From the NCBI RefSeq assembly GCF_000001735.4, contig NC_003075.7:13641001-13705000 (forward strand): a stretch of DNA of 64,000 bases. Reading direction: 5' to 3'. The translations under genes were made by a program, and so were the position numbers. A model generated the notes under the pieces. The model made no database searches, was not told the origin of the DNA, and saw only the letters and a list, made by a program, of their open reading frames with translations. The stretch comes from Arabidopsis thaliana (taxonomy: Eukaryota; Streptophyta; Magnoliopsida; Brassicales; Brassicaceae). Below are positions 46,366 to 56,800 of the stretch, piece by piece (positions within the stretch are counted from its first letter, which is position 1; each line of letters opens with the position of its first letter).

Positions 46366-49300
46366 TTAATCTACATAACTTAAGTTTTTTCTTGAGAAGG
46401 CTACATTCTTGGGAAGTATGAATGAAGCACATAGCATCCATTTCCCTGGAGCCACAAGGCGTACCTTTCGCATCTTCACATCCACGGCTACCTCAGATAA
46501 AGCAATCCGTATCCGCTGCAAGTCCAAAACAAGTTCATTGAGCGGATTAAACATATATCAATCATTATATTAGCTCAATCAAATTTGAATAGATGATAGA
46601 GTTTGATGTGGTTTTTCATCCTTTTAGACCTCGTGGAAGTCGAATTCTGGATCAGAAGCCTTGGAGAATCCATACACATGGATGGTTGGGAAAGATAAGC
46701 CTTCATCTCTGTGCCTATCGTTGTATACTCCGCGAAATGCATCTGCTTGAGTAAAGTATTAATGACGGTTAAGAGGGGATTGTGAGCCAGAAAAAAGGAA
46801 ACTTAAGTAGGAAGTATATAAGAAACCTAGAGATTCAGCAGCATCTTTTGGTAAATTCATGACTACTTGGGTGACTTTTTGACCTTTTTCGCTTGAAAAC
46901 ATAGCCTTTATGAATCTTCGTCCGTCCATGTTAAAGATCTAGACATAGATGAGAAGATTTATAATTCTACAAATCGTTTGAAGTATGAAACAAGGTGTTT
47001 AGAATTCGCACTTACCTCAATTCTCTTCTCGAGCTTATTGACAACACTATTCTGTTCCATAAATTCTACTGCATGAGGATTCAGGTCATTGGCATATACA
47101 CGTTTTACAATTCTTGCTGCAGCAAGTGCGATAGGACCAACTCCAGCAAAAACATCACCTGTCAAAACGACAGCGTAGGTAACTAAACAGAACAAGACAT
47201 AGACAAAACTTGAAACAAGACAGAAAAGAGAACTCCAGACTAGCAATAACAATAATACAATCAATGTATTATCTATCTGGCCGCTACATATGCTTCTTAT
47301 ACAACGGAGAACAGCAAATTTCAACACCAATAGGAGGGACAATGCACTTTTTAATGAGGAGATCAGTGGTGCTAATTTATAAATGGGGAGTTCAATAGAG
47401 GGCATAGCAATAATTTTCATGATGTATCAGTTCTAAGTAGCAAACATACAGACAACGTCATTTTGGTCGAACCCGAGTAGCAGCCTCTGTCTTTCTGTCC
47501 CAAGTTTCGAATTCCAATATCTAGCACACGCAAAAAATGCCAAAAACGTCAACTTATAAGCAGATATATCGCTAAATCACATGATACGAGATTTGGTAAG
47601 AACATGTTTTCTAAGTCAAAAGTAGACAACATTTCTCCTCTGACTGAAAACTCAAAACTGATATCAGACATCTTACACAAAGCTACTTTCATCACCGAAT
47701 TAAGTAGGGTAAGGGCTAATTTCAAATGGTAAATGGTATTTGGGTCATCATCAAAGCACTCAATAAAAGCATGCATACTATAATTGGCATTTCAATGAGA
47801 AAGAATTTACATACACTCTAGCTAAATCAACATGAAAGCGCAGTCCATTTTCAACAACTAGAGTCACCAGCGAATGGTTTCCAGCTAAAACCTCTAGCTG
47901 CATAGTTCTGAAGTCATTGTGGATAGGATCAATCTTATTCACAACGGTTTGTATCTTTGGCTGATTCTTGTCCAGGACTACCTGAAAAGAAACAGAAAAT
48001 AACAACTCAGCTCACTAGACTTCAATTTCTGAAGCTGGGAAAATTTGGTTACAGACTTGAGCAATGTCCAGTTGTCCACTGTCACATTACCTTAGCTATG
48101 AGCCTTTTGTATGGTAGATGCTCATCTCTTAGGTTCAGATGCGCAATATGCCCCACCATCTCAAATGCCGAAGGCACAATCATACCCTTAGGTAGTACAG
48201 CCTCCAATATCTACAACAACAACACACTTTGAAGCAAACCAACTCGATCTGATCTTCAAGAGAAAATAAAGTCAGCTTGAAAGTCTCATCATTTACCTCA
48301 ATCATTGGCCAATAGTCATAGAACAAAGTCAGTCTGCATTTCACTAGCTCGAAACTTAAGCTTGCATCAGCCATTTTAGCTTCTGCAAACAGAACCTACC
48401 AAACAGAAACCATAAAGATTCTCCAACAACACAACATAAACTACTGGATCAAACCAGATGAGTGGATTCAGAGAAGATTTCTAACCTTGATAGCCTCAGG
48501 CAAGTCTTGAACTTCCTCACCGGAATATTTCTCATCCAAAAGCAACAATCTTGTTGAACCTCTCCATCTTCCTCTACTACCATAGCCTTCTCCCAATAAC
48601 CCCTCAAAATCCTCTTCTCCTCCTCGAGTTTCCACCACTTCCACCACCGCCATTTCGTTGCGTCTGCTTGCTATTTCCTTTTCCTTCCCCTCCCTTGTTC
48701 TCTCTGTCTTCCTCTTCCTCTTTGGCCGAGAAATCTTGGCCAAGTTTCTGAATTTGAGATACCCAGTTGAATTAAATGTCCTGGCGAGTTTATCTCTATG
48801 CAACACTGAACTCAATCTCTCCCCATCCCCTTCTGCTTTCCCTCTTATTCTCCGGTTAACCGAATCCACAACACTATCTTCATCTTCTTCTTCTTCATCA
48901 GTCTCACGGCCCAACAGCTTCACCACATCTTCTTCAATCTCATCTCCAGGAACCCTAGCAATGTTCCGAATCCTAGGCCAATTAAGAAGATGACCACGGA
49001 GACGATTCTCGAGCGCGAAACAATCCTTCGCCGGGACTCGAATCGCCGAAATCTCAAAAACCCTAGTAAATTCATCTTCATTCAAAAGAACATCTTTCTC
49101 AATTGATTCATCAAACTCTCCAATTTTGCCTCGATGGGCATCTCTGTCTCGACCAATTGAAGCTAATCTAATATCATCTAGCACAGGCTTCTTTCCTTTC
49201 AGAAGAGACGGGCCATACGGAAAGGTGGTGGAGGAGAGATTACTGGAGAAGACACAGAAGATAAGGGTTTTAGGTTTGGGATAGGGTTTAAGGATAAAAC

Positions 49301-49370
49301 GAGCAGAGTAGGAAGAGATGACTGGAAAAGGAAGTGAATTGGCTCGGAAAAGAGAAAGCTTTGACACCAT
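46366..49370 (-). CDS. TRM5-type tRNA (guanine37-N1)-methyltransferase, Met-10+ family
   Basis: Nine exons (48486-49370, 48297-48395, 48091-48210, 47815-47981, 47450-47520, 47016-47158, 46827-46938, 46630-46742, 46366-46515) give 619 aa. The family transfers methyl from S-adenosylmethionine to N1 of G37 in tRNAs, protecting reading frame. Signatures in order are the AdoMet-binding [14 protein letters not shown], the acidic loop [14 protein letters not shown], and the catalytic MNLP motif ([12 protein letters not shown]). The first 45 residues are Ser/hydroxyl- and basic-rich with few acids ([16 protein letters not shown]), suggesting an organellar transit peptide. Residues about 55-290 are a long charged N-terminal extension. 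The start is the ATG at 49370; an upstream in-frame GTG is ignored. By order this is At4g27340. Confidence 0.92.
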
Positions 49371-49554
49371 TTTCTGATTCACTCAGCTTCCTGATGGATT
49401 TGGGTTTTGGTGTTGGGACAATGAAGGTCATTTCCCGCGTTTGTGCATCAAAGGTATTACTCAGGGAGCATATTAGAGATTTCATCGGCAATAAGAACGA
49501 ACATATCACTCTGCTTTCAGATTTATTTTCAAAAATAAATTATCCTAAAATTTT

Positions 49555-49568
49555 AAACGACGTCGTTT
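49555..49568. promoter_or_regulatory. 14-bp perfect palindrome AAACGACGTCGTTT
   Basis: It is perfectly self-complementary and lies 185 bp upstream of the methyltransferase ATG. A half-site-like AAAACGATGTC follows at about 49583. A related AAACG-N3-CGTTT pattern recurs after the tRNA at the window's end. Confidence 0.6.
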
Positions 49569-49606
49569 CAATAACTAAGCGTCAAAACGATGTCACATTG
49601 ACATCC

Positions 49607-49672
49607 CAACTAGACTGTTTACAAAAAAAACAATAAAAAGGGTTTAGGGTTTTATAAACAACTAGACTGTTT
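49607..49672. repeat. 14-bp direct repeats flanking an A-rich telo-box segment
   Basis: CAACTAGACTGTTT at 49607-49620 and again at 49659-49672 brackets a 38-bp segment that is A-rich and then carries GGGTTTAGGGTTT (49640-49652), two telomere-type repeats. Direct repeats around an A-rich insert are what a target-site duplication would look like; telo-boxes are also normal promoter elements of translation-related genes. Confidence 0.6.
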
Positions 49673-49978
49673 CATGCATCCCAACATTTATCAGGACCAA
49701 GATTCGTGGAATGGAACTTTGACATACTGATTAACTAAAAAAGGGTTTAACTTAAAAAGAAATCAAATGAAGTAGCATGAGAAGAGAAAGGTTAGGATAA
49801 TATGAGTTGAAATAAAAACAAATTAGAAGAAACCTTAAACCCTATTAAGTTATAAGTAGTCACACATTTATAACTGTACAAAAGCAGAGTGGAACCCGAA
49901 TGATTATCACAAGCAAAATATGGACGATACAAAGATCGGTTTTCTTTTCTTTATTTTTCAGATATTAGGGAAATTAAC

Positions 49979-51621
49979 TCAAATCTCATCAGGTAATTTA
50001 AAACTCTGTGTACCAAAAATCTGAAGAGAAGAGTTCTGAAGAAAGACGGCGACTCCACATTTGCTGCTGTTGAATCCATCCCAGAGCGTAAAATGAGCAG
50101 TCCCCGAGACTGGCTTCTTCGGTGCTACATCTTTCACAGTGCACATCTTTTCCATCTTTCTTACAACGTAATCATTCGACAACATTCTTCCTTCGTTCTC
50201 TCCTCTTGCACAGTCGTTCACAAGCCCGGTTTCGTATATTGCCACCATTATGTCCATTCCGTCTCCGTCTACTTTCATTCTCAAAGCTCCGGTGAGTGAT
50301 ACTTGCAGTGTCTCTGAGGTTGGTCTCTGGAAAGTCGCCTGGTAAAGAGAGAAACAAATGATTAATATTACATGTGAAAATTTCGACAAAAAACACCACT
50401 TATGTGGAGAGTGACAAAGCCAATGAAGAAGAGTGAGCCACATTGTTCTGTTTAGTCAAGAACTCATTGAGTTCAAGAGCAGAGAAAATTCATGGTTGAA
50501 GTAAAGTTTAGTTAGGTAGCTAATCCTATGACACAATCAACAAGAACATGTCGTCGAACAAAAATTTATCACAGATGTTGTTTAGTCAATTCACCAAAAG
50601 TAGCTAATTCTAATGCAATAGAAGCTTGCTGCATTCATAAAACTACATTCCCTGTCATATATACCTATAACTATCTAGAAAGCAACCACATTGACCACTT
50701 TTTTAGCAGAGACAAAATCCCTCTAAAAGCAATATTACTCCTAAATGTCTAATGATCATTTTGATACAGAGAAAGAGCATCAGCGACCTGGATACAGCCC
50801 TGTACCTAAAGAGAACTCTTTGATTTACTATATTAAACATTCACAAGACTCAAGGACAAGCGACACTGCAAACCATAGGACACATTTTCCTAACACAGAG
50901 TCAGATACAAGAACATGCTCTTGAATCTGCAGGCAAGGCGCAAGAATCAGATACAAGCTTCACTTGGAATCCTATAATATTCTCCTATATATTTAGCACC
51001 AGAAGACACTCAAACAAAACAAGACACTTACATTGAAATCACATAAACAAGAGCTGAAATCTACCATTAAATCTAATTCCTTCACATCAAGATCATCACA
51101 ATCACCACAACAATCGAATAGTTTACAATGTTACGAAAACTCACCCGGAAGGCTGGAGAAGGAAACCTAGGCGCTTCGGAGATAGATTTGAGCAGCGTCT
51201 CCTCTTCGTTTCCGATCAATTGAGAACGACCTTGGATCACAAGCTGCGGAGTAAACATCGTATCCAGATTCAACGCCTCTATATACGCCTTCTGCCTCAC
51301 CGTCCATTGGCTCGATCCATACGGATCTTTCCACCCCTTGTAATCCCAATAATCCACATGAAACACCAAAACCATCGTCGGAGATCCAGATCCACCATCT
51401 TCGCCACGGATCTGAGCGTCGAAATCACCTCGACCTAGCCGGGACATCAACATCTCCGCCGCGGGCGATGTTTTACATCCCTGAGACGAGAATAGCTGGA
51501 CGAGAACGGGACCATCTCCGGCGGGAATTTCTGCGGCTACGGCGGCGGAATTGTTACCACCAGAGATAGGTTTAGTTGAAGATTTCTTGAGGCCGAAACA
51601 GGCGAAAAGACGGCGCGACAT
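49979..51621 (-). CDS. DUF1223 thioredoxin-like protein
   Basis: Two exons (51145-51621 and 49979-50338), both phase 0, with an 806-bp intron, give 278 aa. The first exon has the family core: LVQLFSSQGCKTSPAAE followed by FHVDYWDYKGWKDPYGS and MFTPQLVIQGRSQLIG. DUF1223 proteins are widespread in bacteria and plants, have a thioredoxin-like fold and no firm biochemical role. Bacterial members typically read SQGCxxCPPAD there. Here the second cysteine is replaced by serine (GCKTS), which would remove a CxxC redox pair. The N-terminus (MSRRLFACFGLKKSS) is basic with one cysteine. By order this is At4g27350. Confidence 0.88.
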
Positions 51622-53031
51622 TGGATAAAATTGTTGACCGTCTCTTCGCCTCCTCCCGAAGAAATCGGATATAAGAAAGAAGGAATGATCTGGAGAAAAA
51701 CGAATCAGAAAAAGGTGTTTTCCCGAGAAAATTTGAGAATGTCTTTCAGAGAGAGATCTTCAGGAGGAAGAAGATTAACACGTCGAGCGGCACCGAGAGA
51801 AACGCGGCAAAGTGTCTTTACCTTTATACTGTACTTCTTTTTTTAATAAGGAAAATTCTCAAATAAAGTTTTTTTTTATAAAAATGGAAAATTATCGTAT
51901 TGGTGGAAAAAGCTGTAGAAATAAAAAATTAAATTGGAGCTTTTATTATCCTTGTTATACGGGTCGGTGACACGTCGGGAAAGACAGGCGAATAGTTTTG
52001 TTTGAGCTGGCCAACGAGTTTATTTTTGTTTTCGTTTAAAGAGAGAATTAAAAAAACAAATCTTTCTCGTCCTGGCAAAAAAGAAAGAAAGATTTACTTG
52101 CCAACCTCAACAATTAAAAAAAAATGTTATATTGCTTCTTTGTATATTTTTTAATTGAGAAAACACTTTGACAAAAAGAAAACAATTAAAAAAGGAATAT
52201 ATATATACATTTGTTAGTTTAACAAATTTGAGATTAAAAAGAAAAAACAACTTTGCTAGTGGGAATTAATATGGAAAGAAAAGATTAGCTTAAGAGACAT
52301 TTAGTAAAGATGTAAAAAAAAATACATGTTAAGAGCTTCAACTAGTCATACATGACATTGTAAATAAAACAAAATATACCCACAAAGTTCTATAGTTCTA
52401 AAAAAAACTTTTAACTTCAAAAATAAAACAATAATCTAACTTTCTAAGTATAGTTTCTGAAGGTTAAATAAAATTTGACGTCCATTTTCTTTTCATTGCT
52501 GAAATTCATTTTGAAATAAAGGAGAACCACATATGTTTTTGTCCCTTCTTCTTCCCTTCACTCGTTTTTGCTCTTGTAATCTTGCTTGCACTTTTTCTAT
52601 GGCTTGTTCAATCGTATCCACTCACATTGTGTTTTCCTTTTACAACATGCCGCACAACAGCCCAAGCTTACGGTAATTTTCTTAAAATGATGGCAAACAA
52701 CCACTTTATGATCATATAAATGAATATAGATGTGTATATGTACTTCATATTTGAAATCGATTGAATGATTTGGTTTTGACCACATATGGAACGGTCCATG
52801 CAAATCCATGTGGCTGATAAAACTACGACAAGTAAAAAAAAAGACGCTTCATGTAAGTTCCAACATAATCTCCACCACTATCTTGGAGCTTCACTCTCAC
52901 ACACACATCATCCCATCATTTTTCAGTATATATAGAAATATTAACATACAATATATACTTGCATAAACTAACTTGGTTCTCTTAGATATTTCTTTAGAGT
53001 TAAATAATCATATTCAATTTTTTTAAAAAGG
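51622..53031. promoter_or_regulatory. divergent promoter region, DUF1223 (-) and LC8-like gene (+)
   Basis: AT-rich, no gene. A TATA box (TATATATA, 52927-52934) lies about 100 bp before the LC8-like ATG. Nothing else is distinctive. Confidence 0.5.
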
Positions 53032-53517
53032 ATGTTAGAAGGGAAAGCAGTAATGGGTGATACAGATATGAAGCAAACAATGAAGGAAGATGCTCTTAGT
53101 TTGGCCTCCAAAGCCCTTGATTGCTTTGATGTCACCGAACCTACTCAAATTGCCCGTTTCATCAAGAAGGTTCACTAATCATATATTGCAAGTTTTAATG
53201 TGTATTAATCCTGACTAGACATGTATTTTCTACCTATACACTGTACATATGTATACTGAAATGAAATATGATTATGAATGTTATACAAACTCCATAACTA
53301 GAGTTTCATGTCAATGAAATTCAAATCTTTTTGATTTTTTCAGGAATTTGATAGAAGTTACGGATCGGGGTGGCAGTGCATCGTGGGGACGCATTTCGGA
53401 TCTTTCGTGACTCATTGCAGTGGCTGCTTCATCCATTTCTCAGTTGGCAGCCTTACCATTTTGCTTTTTAAGGGATCAGTCGGTGAACCGGCCCCCCCGG
53501 ACCGATGCTCTAGCTAA
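53032..53517 (+). CDS. LC8-type dynein light chain family protein
   Basis: Two phase-0 exons (53032-53169 and 53344-53517) give 103 aa, slightly longer than the 89-residue LC8 core. Residues about 16-95 align to the LC8 fold, with KEDALSLASKALDCF, then IKKEFDRSYGSGWQC, GTHFGSFVTHC and the strand HFSVGSLTILLFKGS. LC8 proteins are homodimeric hubs that bind short linear motifs. Flowering plants lack dynein heavy chains, so the role here is as a dimerising adaptor, not a motor part. Two ATGs are possible (residue 1 or residue 8); I used the first. By order this is At4g27360. Confidence 0.92.
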
Positions 53518-53880
53518 TTTAGACAGTATTGTAAAATAATCAAGTCCTTTTCGATTGATGTAGTGTTAAAGTTAAAGAGTATTCAAGTTCTTTCACTGTA
53601 ATATCAATCATGATTCGTCGTTATGGATGTCTTCAATAACAAGAAAACACTGCTTTCTCAAATTACATAGACAAAAACGTCTAGAGGTCAAAAACTTTAT
53701 CTTATGTTTTCATTAGAGCTGTATTGTGTGTAGAAATCATGTGGTTATAGATCAATTTTATTTAGCTTCTGCCTTACCAGCCGGTTAGCTCTCAGTTAGT
53801 TTGATTAATATGGAATTTACATCGTTAAACATCCTAAAACCTAATATTAGTATTCGGTACATGTGAACAAGATCTAAGTT
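53518..53880. other. convergent 3' flank, LC8-like gene and myosin VIIIB
   Basis: These 363 bp between two stop codons must hold both 3' UTRs. I see no other feature. Confidence 0.6.
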
Positions 53881-56800
53881 TCAATAACTTTTCTTGCACC
53901 ACCAATTCCGATGACGACCTTCATCACCATTTAACCGGACTCTTGCCTTTGTCTCTCTTAGTCTTGTTTTGTAATCTTTCTTCCATTTCTCAAATCTTGA
54001 CTTTAGTCTCCTGAGTTCTTCTGCGTGCTGCTTCCTGTTTGAGATCGAGTCTGATTTCACCTCGACAAGACTTTTCGGATCTTCGTGAATTATGACGCTT
54101 CGTTGATCAAATTCTGTAGAAAGATTATTAACGTCACTCAAGCTGCCCTTAAGCTCTTTCGTGGGGGTTCCAAAGGACATTGTGTCTTCTGAGTCAGTAC
54201 CGTGACTTGCAGTCTTGTCTGGAGCCAAAACCTTACAGGCAGCTGCGAGACTCATCTGCAAGGGCATGTAGATCATAATCTTTTTATATAAGGTTTTGGT
54301 CAGAACAAATCATAAGCATGCGTGACGTCACTTACCTGCATTGACGACATATGCTTTTGCCATGTGTCCTCCATTGACTTCATTCTTGTTTCGTTCTCTA
54401 ACCATCTTTCCTCAAATCGTTGCAACTCCTCCTGCAATGCAGTGTTTTCATCTTCCTTCTGCATTATAGCTGCTTCGACTTTCAGAACCCGGCTCTGGAG
54501 ATCAGCAAGAACACAAGGTTGGACCTCAAACTGCTCTGAAAGAAGTTCCTAAACAAGAGAGATAATAAGTTTCAGCAGCGGATAACTCAGAGACGCATAC
54601 ATCAGGCAAAAATACTACCTTGTCTTCGGAAACCCTCTTTGTTGACTTTCTTCTCGTTTTTTTCTTCTCATTGCGAGGTTTGTTCTTCTGTTGCGTACTA
54701 TTTAAGAGTTTACGAGCCAGCCATTTGCGTACCACTACAGATAAGAAGAAGAGCTGTAAATTCTTATCCAAGATAGAATAACAAATTCATGATGCCATAG
54801 GAGAGACAATGTTATTTACTATATTGCAAGTGTATAGCTGCATCAAGCTCTTTAGTTATTGCTGTGGAAACAATAGCTGATTCTCCTACCACAATGTAGT
54901 TTCTCCTGGCATTTTCTCCACGGATATCTGTAGCAACAGAATACATTAGCCATGAAATCAAAGAGACAAAAAATTAGCATATACCGTAAAACTATTTATG
55001 AAGAAATCATGGGATATGTCAGTGATTTATGATTACATGACTGAAGTATCACTGCAGCATTCCTCATATTGTGAAAGTATTCACGAGTCTGATAACCACG
55101 AAATTGCTTCTGTAATCCAAGTATGCCACGCAAAACATACTTTTTTCTTTCCTCAAGGACGCTAATCTATCAAATATGAAGGTGAAGGCGATATAATTTT
55201 AGATGGATCAGGAAATCAACATAATATCTACAGATAAAGAGAACTTACTACTCCAGTTCGGAGGTATATTTTCGTATAACCAACTTGATACATTTCAGGA
55301 GGAAGATTGCATTGTTTCAAAATAGCTTTTGATGTGCTAAGTGGATCCTGGGAGATTCTTGTGTCCAGCAGTAGGCATCCATATCTACTCCATGAAAAAG
55401 CCAACAACGACAAAAGCATAAGAATGCATGGGAGTTTGGAACAATAGATCTATCAACAAAGCACATCGATAAAGTTGAGAGACCAAACCTTACTGCAAGC
55501 TCCTGGTGTGTCAACCGCGTAGGATATCCTGATCTTGATATTCTAACAATCTCCAAAACGCCACAACATCTAAGCTGTTGTAGAACATGATTTTCTTCGT
55601 AAAGTCCAGGAAGCTGATTTGAATTTGGTTTTATGCATCGAATAAAATGAGGAGTAGTGTCTTCTAACTTGTTCATCAACTTGAAAAGTTGGCCCTGTAA
55701 ACATAAAGTGAGTAGATATACTGATGAAAGAGATTCTTGTGAGAAAACTTTACGAAAGGAAGATTTCAACCAAAACAGAAAAATGCATAATTCAAGCCTT
55801 GTCACCTTAAACTTGGCAATCACACTTTGATTCATGGAGTCCGAAAAGGTTGCCGGCTTTAGAAAATCGTGATGCATCTTAGTAGAAAACAGGTTCAATA
55901 ATTGACATTTGCACAATGATAAAAGTTGGATAAGATCAACATGCAGCGGATCTCTGTTCTTTTCCAGGAAGCCATTTGTATTATAGAGAACCTATTAAAC
56001 ACCATAATGTAAAGTGAGATGTTTGTTCATTTTCTTGCACCTTCATAATTTGACAGATACATATCACATTAGAACTATTCATGCAGATACGTTGTTAGAT
56101 TTGGGGTAACAACTGACCTCTCCGGCATAATGCTTAATTCTGAAACCCCGACCTCTCTCTCCCTTGAAACAAGAGTTAGCATTCAAATGCTGCTTGAGCT
56201 TGTTGGCAAACGTCGTATCAGTTGCCTTTGGAAAATTTGATTCCTCATTTAATAGCGATACCAAACCAATGGGTTTCTGCAAAAGATGTGCGAAATGGTT
56301 TTCTAAAACATGTAAGAAAAAACCTTAATGTCATAGTTTGGAGCAAAGCATTATACAATCCCTTTCCATAAGGAGGAAAGACAAGATGAGTAAGATGGCA
56401 CGCTACAAAACTTACCTTCTCAATCAGATTTAGACACTCTTGATTGTCTATGAATTCGACCTTAGTCCAATCAATTCCATCCCCTTCATATTCCTGAACA
56501 GCGAAGATACTTTCATTAATAGACAATACACATTTATTTGATATGTGTAGTTGACCAGAAGTAGAGTTACACATCTTCATATAATGAGGCTCAAGAGTCA
56601 AGAGTAAGAAGATCACCTCTTGTTCAAGTTTAAATAGATGTCGGTTGAAATGTTGCTGCAGTCTTTCATTTGCATAGTTTATGCAAAATTGTTCGAAACT
56701 ATTATCCTAAAACCACGAAGACCTGATCCTTACACAATCAAAAGAAATTGAGACTATAAAACCTCGAGCACAGTTACGAACCTTAAATGACTCAAACCCA

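Larger units (their letters stand above)
49371..49978. promoter_or_regulatory. methyltransferase promoter and DUF1223 3' flank
   Basis: A tandem same-strand junction. It contains the AAACGACGTCGTTT palindrome and a telo-box-bearing stretch between direct repeats, listed separately, with no gene. Confidence 0.55.

Noticed and set aside
54880..54930. Apparent one-base frameshift in the myosin neck exon (and another near 54660)
   Set aside because: Re-reading the bases showed I had added a T at a line boundary. With the correct sequence exons 20 (108 bp) and 21 (116 bp) keep the frame.
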